Assembly (NCBI RefSeq): GCF_900187985.1 | Contig: NZ_FZOA01000001.1 | Location: 248,001-312,000, forward strand | Source of the DNA: Methylobacillus rhizosphaerae | GTDB taxonomy: Bacteria > Pseudomonadota > Gammaproteobacteria > Burkholderiales > Methylophilaceae | Direction: 5' to 3' | Length of the DNA stretch: 64,000 nt | Part shown: positions 33,911 through 43,412 of the stretch, piece by piece | Numbering within the stretch: the first letter of the stretch is position 1 | Layout: each line of letters starts with the position of its first letter | Position numbers and translations under genes: made by a program | The notes under the pieces: model-generated | What the model was told of the DNA's origin: nothing | Database searches by the model: none | The model's input: only the letters and a program-made list of their open reading frames with translations

Positions 33911-34252
33911 TCATGCGCTGAATGCGTTGGTGATCCACTCTATCTGATCAGTATCCAGCTTGTTCATCAGTATGGCATCAAAACGGCATGCTGTATTGCC
34001 ATGTTGTTGCAGAAAATGTTCGGCAGTACGGATGAGTTTCTGTTGTTTGCTCGGGGTAATGCTTGCCGCAGCACCGCCAAACTGCAGATGGCTTCGCATG
34101 CGGACCTCGATGAAGACAATGATATCTCCTTGTTGCATGATCAGGTCTATTTCGCCGAAGCGGCAGCGATAATTGCGATTGATCAGCCTTAAACCATGGG
34201 ACTCCAGATAGCGGCCGGCAATTATTTCTGCGTTGTCCCCAATCTGTTTCAA
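33911..34252 (-). CDS. yraN: UPF0102/YraN-family endonuclease-like protein
   Basis: 113 residues with the YraN core (GEIDLIMQQGDIIVFIEVRMR), a restriction-endonuclease-like fold. Its start is TTG at 34252, overlapping the lpoA stop as TTGA (4 bases), so translation is probably coupled. Function unproven. Confidence 0.88.
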   Translation of the reverse strand: MKQIGDNAEIIAGRYLESHGLRLINRNYRCRFGEIDLIMQQGDIIVFIEVRMRSHLQFGGAAASITPSKQQKLIRTAEHFLQQHGNTACRFDAILMNKLDTDQIEWITNAFSA

Positions 34253-35904
34253 GGCATGGTTTCCAGTATGACACCTTCTGTGCTGAATCGCCCTGTGGCA
34301 AGCGTGCGATGAATTCTACCATCGGTGCTGATCTCGATTTTTCCGGTCAGACCCTGGAAAGTGAGTGCTTGCTCAGGATTCCGGTTGAGGTGGTCCAGAA
34401 TGCGGTAAGCATCCGCTCCCAACGCAAACCATCGCTGCATTTCACCCGGGGGCAAGCCGGAAGCTGCCTCCTTGAACATGGAGAATTGCTTGGCATCCGG
34501 TTGTAGCAGCCAAGGCATATCCAGAAAACGTATGGCATTGAGTGCTGAGTTGTCAGGGTCTTGCGCCATGCCAGAGTAAATATGGGATATGGAAAATGTG
34601 GGGGTCGCAGTATCCAGGTGAGGACGAATTCTGCTGGCTTCTTCGCTGTTGGCTGCCAGAAAGATCATGTCGGCAGGATTCGGGTTTGCCTGAGGCTGTG
34701 CATCGCTGGTTTCGCTGTCTGCGTTTTCATCTTCAGTCGGTGTTGGGGGTGTAATGGTGTGTCCACCTGCATCCTGCCACATGACGTTGAATAATTGTGC
34801 CATGCGTTCGGATAATGGGCTGTTACCGGCAACGATGGTTGCTGATTGCATCCCTAGCCGCTGAGCGGTGCTGATGATTTGTGCAATCTCTGTTTCCAGG
34901 GACTGACCGTACAGGTAAATATTCTGTTGTTGATCCGCTGTGTCGTCTGCCTGGTTGAGTGCCAGAACAGGGAAGGAAGGCGGGGATTGCTGGCTCAGGT
35001 GTGAGATTTCATCGCGTGTCAAAGGGCCTAGCATCATGTCTACGTTATCGGCCTGTATCTGCTGGTAAAGGTCATTGATGCTTGCAGGGTCGTCTGTGCT
35101 GGCATATATCCTGAGTTCACGATGATCGCCAGCTTGTGCCTGGGCTGCAGAAAAACCTTGCATAATGGCATCTGAAACTGGGTAGTACATGTCTACGGAA
35201 AATGGCAGCAGGATAGCAATTGTGCCAGTCTGGGTAGTGGCTGTCGTGTTGTGCCCCGAGGGGGAGGTTGGACGTTGCGTGAGCAGCTCCTGGCTGAATC
35301 CATCGGCAGCCGGATGGCCTGGGTAGAAGTTCGGCCAGTTTTTCAAGGCATCGCCTTCTTGTTCCTTCGCGGCAAGTGCCAGGTCAATCCAGCCTTGTAC
35401 TACGGTATCCGGGCTTTCGCCACGGATGGTGACCAGCTCATCACGGGGCAGAGTCGATAGCTGGTGCCAGATGGCGGTATGGTGTTGGTGCAGTTGTTCG
35501 TCGGACTGCAGGAAGCGCTCTGCGGCAGTGCGTTGTTCAAGCGCGCGCAATGTATCTGCCTGGTTGTCGTAGGCGATAGCCAGGCTTGAGTGTAAAATTG
35601 CAGCTGCTTCATCATGAAGCGTTGTGCTGGAGTGCAGAGGCAGCAGCAGACTGAAGGCAGTATCAAAATCCTGTTCGCTGACTGCAATTGCACCGGCGAG
35701 TACCTTGGCGTAGGCTGATTGGCTGGGAATCTTGTTCAGTGCCAGCCTGGCGCATGCGGCATCCTGGTTTTGCAGACAGGTAACGCCCGAACGGAATTGG
35801 GCCTCTGGCGCGGTATGCGTGTCAGCCGGGGCCGCTGTGGCGTGGGTTGTGAGCACGAGCAACAGCCATGATAAACAAAGAAGGGTTAGCAGTCGTTGAG
35901 TCAT
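34249..35904 (-). CDS. lpoA: Penicillin-binding protein activator LpoA-like
   Basis: 551 residues: signal peptide, N-terminal helical repeat region, then a type I periplasmic-binding-like domain (TGTIAILLPFSVDMYYPVSDAIMQGF). LpoA activates PBP1A in E. coli. Here the signal peptide (ending THATAAPA) has no lipobox cysteine, so the protein may be soluble or anchored differently. Its start codon overlaps the divergent rsmI start by 9 bases. Confidence 0.88.
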   Translation of the reverse strand: MTQRLLTLLCLSWLLLVLTTHATAAPADTHTAPEAQFRSGVTCLQNQDAACARLALNKIPSQSAYAKVLAGAIAVSEQDFDTAFSLLLPLHSSTTLHDEAAAILHSSLAIAYDNQADTLRALEQRTAAERFLQSDEQLHQHHTAIWHQLSTLPRDELVTIRGESPDTVVQGWIDLALAAKEQEGDALKNWPNFYPGHPAADGFSQELLTQRPTSPSGHNTTATTQTGTIAILLPFSVDMYYPVSDAIMQGFSAAQAQAGDHRELRIYASTDDPASINDLYQQIQADNVDMMLGPLTRDEISHLSQQSPPSFPVLALNQADDTADQQQNIYLYGQSLETEIAQIISTAQRLGMQSATIVAGNSPLSERMAQLFNVMWQDAGGHTITPPTPTEDENADSETSDAQPQANPNPADMIFLAANSEEASRIRPHLDTATPTFSISHIYSGMAQDPDNSALNAIRFLDMPWLLQPDAKQFSMFKEAASGLPPGEMQRWFALGADAYRILDHLNRNPEQALTFQGLTGKIEISTDGRIHRTLATGRFSTEGVILETMP

Positions 35905-36750
35905 AGTGGAACATTATATGTGGTTGCGACACCGATTGGGAACCTGCAGGATATTACCCTGCGGGCACTGGATGTACTCAAGGCTGTGGATGTGGTGGCA
36001 GCAGAGGATACCCGGCATACATCAGGTTTGCTATCGCATTTTGCCATCCAGAAAAAGCTGCTGGCCGTGCACGAACACAATGAACGCAAGGCAGGTGAGC
36101 AGCTGATTCAGCGGCTTCAGGCCGGAGAATCCGTGGCATTGGTCAGCGATGCAGGAACGCCGGGGATCAGTGATCCGGGTGCCGTGCTGGTTTCTATGGC
36201 GCATGAAGTCGGAATCAAGGTGGTGCCTGTTCCGGGGGCGTCTGCGGTGATTGCTGCATTGTCGGCGGCAGGTATTGTGCGACCCGGATTTCATTTTCAT
36301 GGTTTTCTGCCAGCCAGCGGCGGTCAGCGGCGAGCTGTATTGCAGGGGCTGGAAGAGGCACGTGTGACCGTTGTATTCTACGAAGCTCCGCACCGCGTGG
36401 TGGCCAGTATTGCTGATATGGCGACTGTGTTTGGCGGAGAGCGCATGCTGACAATTGCACGCGAGCTGACCAAGACCTTCGAAACCATACACAGCTTGCC
36501 GCTGGCGGATGCCGGAGATTGGCTTGCCGCCGATGCCAATCGGCAGCGGGGTGAGTTTGTCCTGTTGCTTGAGCCGGCGGTGGCTCAAGACGATGGCTTG
36601 CTTGATGCTGAATCTGAAAAGGTGTTGAGATTGCTGCTTGCTGAGCTGCCATTGAAGCAAGCAGTCAAGCTTGCCACTGAAATTACAGGCAGTAAGAAGA
36701 ATATGCTGTATGAACTGGCCTTGAGAATCAAGCAGTCAGAATTGCATTAA
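35896..36750 (+). CDS. rsmI: 16S rRNA (cytidine1402-2'-O)-methyltransferase RsmI
   Basis: 284 residues, tetrapyrrole-methylase fold. Motifs: [36 protein letters not shown] and the YEAPHRV segment. TTG at 35896 is the start because the conserved LYVVATPIG strand begins seven codons later; AAGAAGGG lies about 11 bases upstream. It is divergent from lpoA with overlapping start codons, so each promoter must lie in the other gene. Confidence 0.93.
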   Translation: MSHSGTLYVVATPIGNLQDITLRALDVLKAVDVVAAEDTRHTSGLLSHFAIQKKLLAVHEHNERKAGEQLIQRLQAGESVALVSDAGTPGISDPGAVLVSMAHEVGIKVVPVPGASAVIAALSAAGIVRPGFHFHGFLPASGGQRRAVLQGLEEARVTVVFYEAPHRVVASIADMATVFGGERMLTIARELTKTFETIHSLPLADAGDWLAADANRQRGEFVLLLEPAVAQDDGLLDAESEKVLRLLLAELPLKQAVKLATEITGSKKNMLYELALRIKQSELH

Positions 36751-36772
36751 TACAATTAAATCAGAGAATTTC

Positions 36773-37807
36773 ATGAGTAAAGTAATCACGATCACACGCC
36801 CGGATGACTGGCATTTGCATTTACGGGATGGTGCGGCCTTGTCTGCTGTGCTGCCTGATACGGTACAGCGGTTCGGGCGGGCCATTGTCATGCCTAACCT
36901 TCGTCCTCCTGTCACTAATGTTGAGCTGGCGGCAGCATACCGCGAGCGTATTGTCCGGGTGTTGCCCGCGGGGGGCAGCTTTGATCCGTTGATGACGCTC
37001 TATCTGACAGACCGGACTAGCGCCGAGGATATTGTCCGCGCCAAGGAAAGTGGGATTGTGCATGGCGTCAAACTCTATCCTGCAGGAGCAACCACCAATT
37101 CGGATTCCGGGGTGACCAATCTGGGGCACTGTGTCAAGGCGCTGGAAGCAATGGAAAAACATGGCATACCTTTGTTGGTGCATGCTGAGGTGACTGATGC
37201 GGATATTGATGTGTTTGATCGCGAAAAAGTGTTCATTGATCGCAATATGGTGCCATTGCTGGAGCGCTTCCAAGGGTTGAGAGTAGTGTTTGAGCATATC
37301 ACGACCAAGGACGCTGCCGACTTTGTGACGCAGGCGCCCGGGCGTGTGGCTGCCACTATTACGGCGCATCATTTGTTGATGAATCGCAATGCCATGTTTG
37401 CGGGTGGCATGCGCCCCCATCATTACTGCCTCCCTGTTCTCAAGCGTGAAGAGCACAGGGAGTCATTGGTAGCGGCTGCAATATCTGGCAGCCCGAAGTT
37501 CTTTCTTGGGACTGACAGCGCGCCACATCCGAAATCAGCTAAGGAAGCAGCGTGCGGCTGTGCCGGCATGTACACCGCACATGCGGGAATTGAGCTGTAT
37601 GCAGAAGCATTTGATGCTGTCGGGGCGCTGGATAAGCTGGAAGGCTTCTCCAGTTTTTATGGGGCGGATTTTTATGGCCTGCCGCGAAATGCTGACCAGA
37701 TCACCCTGGAAAAGGTGGAGTGGAATGTACCGGAAAGTTTGCCTTTTGCTGGGGATGAGCTGATCCCATTGCGGGCAGGGGGCGTTATTAGCTGGCGTTT
37801 GAAATAA
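36773..37807 (+). CDS. pyrC: Dihydroorotase PyrC
   Basis: 344 residues, class II dihydroorotase of pyrimidine synthesis. Zinc ligands in [10 protein letters not shown], the carbamylated Lys in [18 protein letters not shown], and the later HAEV, FEHIT and GTDSAPH segments are all present. It starts 22 bases after rsmI and may be read with it. Confidence 0.96.
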   Translation: MSKVITITRPDDWHLHLRDGAALSAVLPDTVQRFGRAIVMPNLRPPVTNVELAAAYRERIVRVLPAGGSFDPLMTLYLTDRTSAEDIVRAKESGIVHGVKLYPAGATTNSDSGVTNLGHCVKALEAMEKHGIPLLVHAEVTDADIDVFDREKVFIDRNMVPLLERFQGLRVVFEHITTKDAADFVTQAPGRVAATITAHHLLMNRNAMFAGGMRPHHYCLPVLKREEHRESLVAAAISGSPKFFLGTDSAPHPKSAKEAACGCAGMYTAHAGIELYAEAFDAVGALDKLEGFSSFYGADFYGLPRNADQITLEKVEWNVPESLPFAGDELIPLRAGGVISWRLK

Positions 37808-37835
37808 CTCCAGCGGGTTTCCTGTATTGATCTTG

Positions 37836-37854
37836 CTGATGATTGGATCATCAG
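37836..37854 (+). repeat. Short inverted repeat after pyrC
   Basis: CTGATGAT-TGG-ATCATCAG, perfect 8-base arms, no T-tract. It may end or protect the pyrC message. Confidence 0.4.
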
Positions 37855-37893
37855 CCCTGCGGTGAGGAGGTTGTCTATGGTAAACTTGCCGCA

Positions 37894-38194
37894 GAAGTTG
37901 GCCAGGCAGCCGCCGCTTGCGCAAGCAAGGGGAGGAAAGTCCGGGCTCCATAGAGCGGGATGACGGCTAACGGCCGTACGCCGTGAGGCGAGGAATAGGG
38001 CCACAGAGACGAGTAAACCGTAAGGTGGATGTGAAACGCGGTAACCTCCATCCGGAGCAAGACCAAATAGGGTAGCAATGGCGTGGCTCGCGCTGCTACC
38101 GGGTAGGTTGCTTGAATCCTGGGGCAACCCAGGATCTAGATGAATGGCTGCCGCCTGCATTGTAGGTACAAAACCCGGCTTATCGGCCAACTTC
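37894..38194 (+). ncRNA. rnpB: RNase P RNA, bacterial type A
   Basis: Catalytic RNA that trims tRNA 5' ends. P1 forms from GAAGTTGGCC (37894-37903) and GGCCAACTTC (38185-38194). The conserved GAGGAAAGTCCGGGCTCC, the ACAGAGACGAGTAAACC segment, GATGAATGGCTGCC and ACAAAACCCGGCTTATCGG near the 3' end are in the right order. About 301 bases, somewhat shorter than E. coli M1 RNA. A pyrimidine-rich tail (TTCTTTTCT) follows. Confidence 0.96.
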
Positions 38195-38393
38195 TTTTCT
38201 CTACTTAAAAATTGAATATCTATAGTTTCCTTCCACTGCAATAATCCATATACCAAGATTCAGTCACCTCTCGGCCTTTTCTCACGCATAACTTTCAGTT
38301 CATTTTCTATCTCCTTATTTATTAAGGGAAAATTTTTCTCAAGCAAAATAAGCTAAGTCATTGTCCTGTAAAGGAAAATCCTTAAAAAAGCCC
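38195..38393. other. AT-rich spacer between rnpB and the mraZ promoter
   Basis: About 200 bases rich in A and T, with no gene. It contains weak repeats (AAGGA-AAA-TCCTT near 38371). Together with the mraZ promoter and leader it makes a gene-free stretch of 386 bases to 38580. Confidence 0.6.
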
Positions 38394-38422
38394 TTGCATA
38401 GCGGTTTTTTTTTATCTATAGT
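38394..38422 (+). promoter_or_regulatory. Predicted promoter of the division cluster (mraZ)
   Basis: TTGCAT (38394-38399), 17-base spacer containing a run of T, and TATAGT (38417-38422, 5 of 6 consensus). The -10 box runs into the first MraZ repeat. Confidence 0.7.
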
Positions 38423-38455
38423 GGGTGCTAGTGGAGAAAAGTGGGGTTTTGTGGG
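38421..38455 (+). promoter_or_regulatory. Four MraZ-binding repeats
   Basis: GTGGG at 38421, GTGGA at 38431, GTGGG at 38441 and GTGGG at 38451: four copies at exact 10-base spacing. This matches the known MraZ operator form (TGGGN units separated by 5 bases; three in E. coli). The first copy overlaps the -10 box, so bound MraZ should repress. Confidence 0.85.
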
Positions 38456-38580
38456 TATTGCCAGCTGAAAGTTGATTGCTCATCTCCAGATCAGCTGGCG
38501 TTTCCTTAGAGCTGCATTTTCTTTCAATGGAATTGCCGATGCCTTTGCGAGGTGGTGTCGGGATGATGAAAAGGACCCTC

Positions 38581-39027
38581 ATGTTTCGCGGTGCGACATC
38601 TTTGAATATGGATGCCAAAGGCAGGCTGGCTGTGCCAGCTAAGCACCGTGTCGCCCTGCACGCTCAAAGTGAGGGACATCTGGTTCTGACGGCGCATCTT
38701 CACCGCTGCTTGCTTCTGTATCCCCAGCCCGCCTGGGAGCCAATTCAGGCCAAGATCATGGCCTTGTCTAGTTTTGATCGGCAATCCAGTGCGTTACAGC
38801 GGTTGTTGGTGGGTTTTGCGGAAGATGTTGATCTGGATGGCGCTGGCCGCTTGCTGGTTTCGCCTGTATTGCGCGAGTTTGCGGGGCTGGAAAAGCAGGT
38901 CATGCTGGTCGGGCAGGGTAGTCACTTCGAGCTCTGGAGTGCAGAGGCATGGCAGCAGCAATTGCAACAGGTCATGATGGATGGGGCGATGGAGTTGCCC
39001 GTCGAGCTCGGAGGGTTCTCGCTGTGA
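38581..39027 (+). CDS. mraZ: Transcriptional regulator MraZ
   Basis: 148-residue DNA-binding protein with two SpoVT/AbrB-like half-domains ([19 protein letters not shown] ... [14 protein letters not shown]). It represses the division and cell wall operon from its own promoter. ATG at 38581 with AAGGA 6 bases upstream is chosen; earlier ATGs in frame lack the family N terminus. The stop overlaps the rsmH GTG start. Confidence 0.95.
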   Translation: MFRGATSLNMDAKGRLAVPAKHRVALHAQSEGHLVLTAHLHRCLLLYPQPAWEPIQAKIMALSSFDRQSSALQRLLVGFAEDVDLDGAGRLLVSPVLREFAGLEKQVMLVGQGSHFELWSAEAWQQQLQQVMMDGAMELPVELGGFSL

Positions 39028-39983
39028 GTGTCAGTCGTGAGTCTGCTGTGCAAACTTCTCCTCATGTCACGGTTTTGTTGGACGAGGCAGTGGATGGATT
39101 GGCGATCAAGCCGCATGGAACCTATGTGGATGGTACTTTTGGGCGTGGAGGCCATAGCCGCAGGGTACTTGAGCACTTGGGGGCTGATGGACGTTTGATT
39201 GCACTGGATCGAGATATGGCGGCCATTAGGGCCGCTGATAGTATCAGGGATGCCAGGTTCACAATTGTTCACAGTCATTTTGCTGCGATGGCAGATGTAC
39301 TGGCAGATATGCACATTCAAAAAGTGGATGGGGTATTGCTTGATCTGGGGATTTCATCTCCGCAGATTGATGAAGGTGAGCGTGGATTTAGTTTCAGGTT
39401 TGATGGTCCGCTCGATATGCGCATGGATCAGAGTCGTGGACAGACTGCGGCCGAGTTCATTGCATCAACAACAGAGCAGGAACTGATGGGGGTGATAAAG
39501 GAATATGGTGAAGAACGGTTTGCTAAGCAGATTGCAAGGGCGATTATTGCGCAGCGCGCAGGAGGGGTGGTCATCTCCACTACCGGACAACTTGCCAAGA
39601 TCGTGGCAGGGGCGGTCCCCAAAGTCGAGCCTGGCCAAGATCCGGCGACGCGCACCTTTCAGGCTTTACGGATTTTCCTCAATCAGGAGCTTGAGGAATT
39701 ATCGCTGATATTGCCGCAATGTATGTCAGTGCTTGCTCCGCAAGGAAGGCTTGCAGTGATCAGTTTTCATTCGCTCGAGGATCGTATTGTGAAGCGATTC
39801 ATCCGTGCCGAGCAGGATAGGGATGATTTGCCTGCAAATTTCCCGGTGCTGGCAAAGGACTTGCCTCAACCCAGATTGAAAATGGTGGGTAAGGCAATTC
39901 GTCCTGGAGAGGCTGAGATCAAGCGTAACCCGCGTTCGCGCAGTGCGGTATTGCGAGTGGCAGAGCGGACGGCAATACAATGA
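39024..39983 (+). CDS. rsmH: 16S rRNA (cytosine1402-N4)-methyltransferase RsmH
   Basis: 319 residues. SAM-binding motif [13 protein letters not shown], then [20 protein letters not shown] and [11 protein letters not shown]. The start is GTG at 39024, overlapping the mraZ stop by 4 bases (GTGA) with GGAGGG 8 bases upstream. It modifies the same nucleotide as RsmI, encoded 3 kb upstream. Confidence 0.96.
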   Translation: MSVSRESAVQTSPHVTVLLDEAVDGLAIKPHGTYVDGTFGRGGHSRRVLEHLGADGRLIALDRDMAAIRAADSIRDARFTIVHSHFAAMADVLADMHIQKVDGVLLDLGISSPQIDEGERGFSFRFDGPLDMRMDQSRGQTAAEFIASTTEQELMGVIKEYGEERFAKQIARAIIAQRAGGVVISTTGQLAKIVAGAVPKVEPGQDPATRTFQALRIFLNQELEELSLILPQCMSVLAPQGRLAVISFHSLEDRIVKRFIRAEQDRDDLPANFPVLAKDLPQPRLKMVGKAIRPGEAEIKRNPRSRSAVLRVAERTAIQ

Positions 39984-40243
39984 TGACCAAGCTGAACTTG
40001 ATCCTGTTTTTTGTCTTGATAGTGACCGCACTGGGAGTGATTACGTCCCAGCATAAGGCGCGCAAGCTTTATATAGAGCTGCAGCAGCAAGAAGACAATG
40101 CTAAACAGTATGAGATTGAGTGGGGGCAATTGCAGCTGGAACAGAGTACCTGGGCGATGCATTCCCGTATCGAGCGGATTGCAGAGAAGCGTCTTAATAT
40201 GCAGGTGCCTGACGCCAAACGGATACAGGTGGTTGCACCATGA
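39980..40243 (+). CDS. ftsL: Cell division protein FtsL
   Basis: 87 residues: one transmembrane helix (about 6-23) and a periplasmic coiled coil ([20 protein letters not shown]). Part of the FtsQLB complex at the septum. ATGA overlap with rsmH and again with ftsI. FtsB is not in the window. Confidence 0.92.
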   Translation: MMTKLNLILFFVLIVTALGVITSQHKARKLYIELQQQEDNAKQYEIEWGQLQLEQSTWAMHSRIERIAEKRLNMQVPDAKRIQVVAP

Positions 40244-41991
40244 TGCATTCCATGCGCATGCACCATGGCTCAAAACCGCGTGCGATAGTCCGGCTGCCTG
40301 TCTGGCGTCGACGTTTTCTGTTGGGATGCGTGTTGCTGGGATTTGGTATCCTGCTGGGACGCAGCGTCTACCTGCAAAGTGTCCATAAGTCCTTTCTGCA
40401 GCAGAAAGGCGATGCACGCTATAGTCGAGTGCTGGTATTACCTGCCCATAGAGGCAAAATTACTGACCGGCATGGTGAGCCACTTGCCATCAGCACGCCA
40501 GTAGAGTCTATCTGGGCAAGTCCGCCAGATGTCAAAGTGCTGCCTGAGCAGTTGGCGAAGCTTGCTTCCATCCTCAAGGTCAAACCTAATGTAATCAAAT
40601 CTAAGTTTGATAATACACAGCGTGAGTTTGTTTACCTCAAGCGTCGTTTGTCGCCAGAAACAGCGGCTAAGGTGATGAGTATCGGCATTCCGGGGGTATT
40701 CATGCAGCGCGAGTATCGACGCTACTATCCGGCTGGGGATGTAACGGCTCACTTGGTCGGGTTTACTGGAATTGATGACAATGGGCAGGAAGGATTTGAG
40801 CTGCATTCCCAGGCTTGGTTGTCCGGGAAGGCTGGCAGTCGACGTGTAATCAAGGATAGGCAGGGCAGAATTGTCGAGGATCTCGAAGCTGTCAAAGTGC
40901 CTCAGGATGGCCGTGATCTCACGCTTTCCATCGACAGAAGAATCCAGTATCTGGCATATCGTGAACTGGCCGCTGCAGTGGAAGAGCATAAAGCCAAGGC
41001 TGGTTCTGCCGTTGTGTTGGATGCGAAAACGGGTGAAGTTCTGGCCATGGCCAATTTGCCAAGCTACAACCCGAATAACCCAGTGAATCTGACCGGTGGA
41101 CGCTCGCGTAACCGTGCCATTGTGGATACGTTTGAGCCTGGTTCCACCATGAAGCCATTTACAGCAGCGGCTGCTATGGACAGTGGGCGCTACAGGGCCG
41201 ATACCGTGATCGATACAGCACCCGGCTCCATGCGTATCGGGCGGGCGACAATTCGTGATGCGCACGCTCAAGGTTTGCTGACAGTGGCGCAGGTCATACA
41301 AAAGTCCTCCAATATCGGTTCGGCCAAAATGGCATTGAGCCTGGAGCCGCAATATCTTTGGGGTGTATTCAACCAGCTGGGCTTTGGCACACCTACCCGG
41401 GTAGGATTCCCCGGGGAGGCATCAGGGAGGTTACGTAATTACAAGACATGGCGCCCGATTGAGCAGGCTACCATGTCTTATGGCCATGGGTTGAGTATGA
41501 CCCTGCTACAACTGGCACGTGCTTATACAGTATTTACCAATGATGGTGTGTTGTTGCCCGTCTCCTTGCTGAAGCTCAAGGAATCCCCGGTCGGTCATAA
41601 AGTATATACCCCTGCCACAGCCAATAGCCTCAAAGCCATGATGGAAACAGTAGTTCAGCCTGGTGGAACGGCATTGCGGGCACAGGTGCTGGGATATCGT
41701 GTGGGAGGCAAGACAGGCACTGCGCATAAGCCGGGCGTCGGCGGCTACCAGGCCAATCATTATGTATCGTCATTTGTGGGGTTCGCACCCGCCTCTAATC
41801 CGCGCTTGATCATTGCCGTGATGATTGATGACCCCAGTGGTGGTAAATATTACGGTGGCACCGTGGCCGCACCTGTGTTCAGCAAAGTCATGGCGGGTGC
41901 GTTGCGCATGTTGGCAGTGCCGCAGGATGCGCCAAACAATAATATCGTGATTCCGGCGGATGATCTGCCTGAAGTCAAGGAGATGGTATGA
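40240..41991 (+). CDS. ftsI: Septal peptidoglycan transpeptidase FtsI (PBP3)
   Basis: 583 residues: short cytosolic tail, one transmembrane helix (about 25-45), dimerisation domain and transpeptidase domain. Active-site motifs: SxxK in PGSTMKPF, SxN in QKSSNIGS, KTGT in GGKTGTAHKPG. It crosslinks septal wall with FtsW. Overlaps ftsL and murE by 4 bases each. Confidence 0.97.
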   Translation: MMHSMRMHHGSKPRAIVRLPVWRRRFLLGCVLLGFGILLGRSVYLQSVHKSFLQQKGDARYSRVLVLPAHRGKITDRHGEPLAISTPVESIWASPPDVKVLPEQLAKLASILKVKPNVIKSKFDNTQREFVYLKRRLSPETAAKVMSIGIPGVFMQREYRRYYPAGDVTAHLVGFTGIDDNGQEGFELHSQAWLSGKAGSRRVIKDRQGRIVEDLEAVKVPQDGRDLTLSIDRRIQYLAYRELAAAVEEHKAKAGSAVVLDAKTGEVLAMANLPSYNPNNPVNLTGGRSRNRAIVDTFEPGSTMKPFTAAAAMDSGRYRADTVIDTAPGSMRIGRATIRDAHAQGLLTVAQVIQKSSNIGSAKMALSLEPQYLWGVFNQLGFGTPTRVGFPGEASGRLRNYKTWRPIEQATMSYGHGLSMTLLQLARAYTVFTNDGVLLPVSLLKLKESPVGHKVYTPATANSLKAMMETVVQPGGTALRAQVLGYRVGGKTGTAHKPGVGGYQANHYVSSFVGFAPASNPRLIIAVMIDDPSGGKYYGGTVAAPVFSKVMAGALRMLAVPQDAPNNNIVIPADDLPEVKEMV

Positions 41992-43412
41992 GCCAGGCTA
42001 GCCTTGATTTCAGCAAGTTCACACACATGACCACTGACAGCCGTCAGGTTGTTGCAGGAAGTTTGTTCCTGGCCTATCCCGGAGAGCGGGTGGATGGCCG
42101 CCAGTTCATCGGCCAGGCAATTGCAGATGGGGCTTCTGGCGTGCTGTGGGAGCAAGAGGGGTTTGAATGGAACCCTGCCTGGAATATTGAAAATCAGCCT
42201 GTTGCAGCATTGCGTCAGCAGGCCAGTGTGTTGGCTGGGGAGTTTTATGGCCATCCTTCACGTCGACTCTGGGCGATCGGCGTGACAGGTACCAATGGCA
42301 AAACCTCATGCAGCCATTGGCTGGCGCAATCATTCAATGCCTTGCAGCGCAAGGCCGTCATGATTGGAACCCTGGGTAATGGATTTCCCGGCGCATTATC
42401 TGCTGCTGTTAACACGACGCCAGATCCTGTGCAGTTGCAGCGCATATTGTCTGAATATGTGGACAGTGGCGCTGAAGTAGTGGCAATGGAAGTTTCATCG
42501 CATGGCTTGGACCAGGGGCGTGTCAGCGGCATTGCTTTCAAGGTTGCCTTGTTGACCAATCTTTCGCGTGATCATCTTGATTACCACGGCGATATGGCCA
42601 GCTATGCTGCTGCCAAGCGTCAGTTGTTCAATTTTTCCAGCCTGGAATTTGCCATTCTCAATCATGATGATGTGTTTGGCCGGGAAGTGCTGAATGAGCT
42701 CAAGGCTGAAGGTCGTCCGGTTCTCAGTTATGGGCTGAATGGCGGTGATGTGCACGGCCATGATGTATGTTTTGATGATGACGGAATGAGCATGCAGGTG
42801 CGGACGCCACAAGGTGCAGCGACTGTGCATGCCAAGCTGGTTGGCAGGTTCAATGCCAGCAATCTGCTGGCTGTGTTGGCAACCTTGCTTGTCTCTGGCG
42901 TGGCGCTGGAAGATGCCGTGCGTGTATTGGCGGATATGACGCCAGCGCCCGGGCGCATGCAGCAGCTGGGTGGTGGCCATCAACCTCTGGTAGTCGTCGA
43001 TTACGCTCATACACCTGATGCTCTGGAAAAAGCCTTGTTGAGTTTGCGAGAGCAGGTTAAAGGCCGTTTGGTCTGCGTATTTGGATGTGGCGGAAATCGG
43101 GATAAAGGTAAGCGCCCACTTATGGCAGAAGTGGCATCGAGACTGGCAGATAAAGTGATTGTGACTTCTGATAACCCACGCGATGAGGATCCGGCAACCA
43201 TCGTTGCCAATGTGGTTGCAGGCTTGCACCGACCAGCGCAGGTGGAGCTTGATCGCGAGAATGCCATTCTTCAGGCAGTTATGTCGGCAGATGCCGGGGA
43301 TGTGGTGTTGATTGCCGGTAAGGGGCATGAGGATTATCAGGAAATTGCTGGGGTTCGGCATCCGTTTAATGATGCTGCCGTGGCAGCCAGGGTATTGGGA
43401 GCTGCGGCATGA
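41988..43412 (+). CDS. murE: UDP-MurNAc-tripeptide ligase MurE (meso-diaminopimelate adding)
   Basis: 474 residues. ATP motif GVTGTNGKTS; the DNPRDE motif near the C terminus indicates meso-diaminopimelate as the amino acid. Cytosolic. 4-base overlap with murF. Confidence 0.97.
   Translation: MSQASLDFSKFTHMTTDSRQVVAGSLFLAYPGERVDGRQFIGQAIADGASGVLWEQEGFEWNPAWNIENQPVAALRQQASVLAGEFYGHPSRRLWAIGVTGTNGKTSCSHWLAQSFNALQRKAVMIGTLGNGFPGALSAAVNTTPDPVQLQRILSEYVDSGAEVVAMEVSSHGLDQGRVSGIAFKVALLTNLSRDHLDYHGDMASYAAAKRQLFNFSSLEFAILNHDDVFGREVLNELKAEGRPVLSYGLNGGDVHGHDVCFDDDGMSMQVRTPQGAATVHAKLVGRFNASNLLAVLATLLVSGVALEDAVRVLADMTPAPGRMQQLGGGHQPLVVVDYAHTPDALEKALLSLREQVKGRLVCVFGCGGNRDKGKRPLMAEVASRLADKVIVTSDNPRDEDPATIVANVVAGLHRPAQVELDRENAILQAVMSADAGDVVLIAGKGHEDYQEIAGVRHPFNDAAVAARVLGAAA

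Noticed and set aside
37672-38256. 194-codon minus-strand frame over pyrC end and rnpB
   Set aside because: It crosses the conserved RNase P RNA core and pyrC; no protein-like signal.
40438-41352. 304-codon antisense frame opposite ftsI
   Set aside because: Shadow of ftsI, which keeps all catalytic motifs; no evidence of an overlapping gene.
42495-43361. 288-codon antisense frame opposite murE
   Set aside because: Shadow of murE; His/Gln-rich low-complexity product, no start signals.
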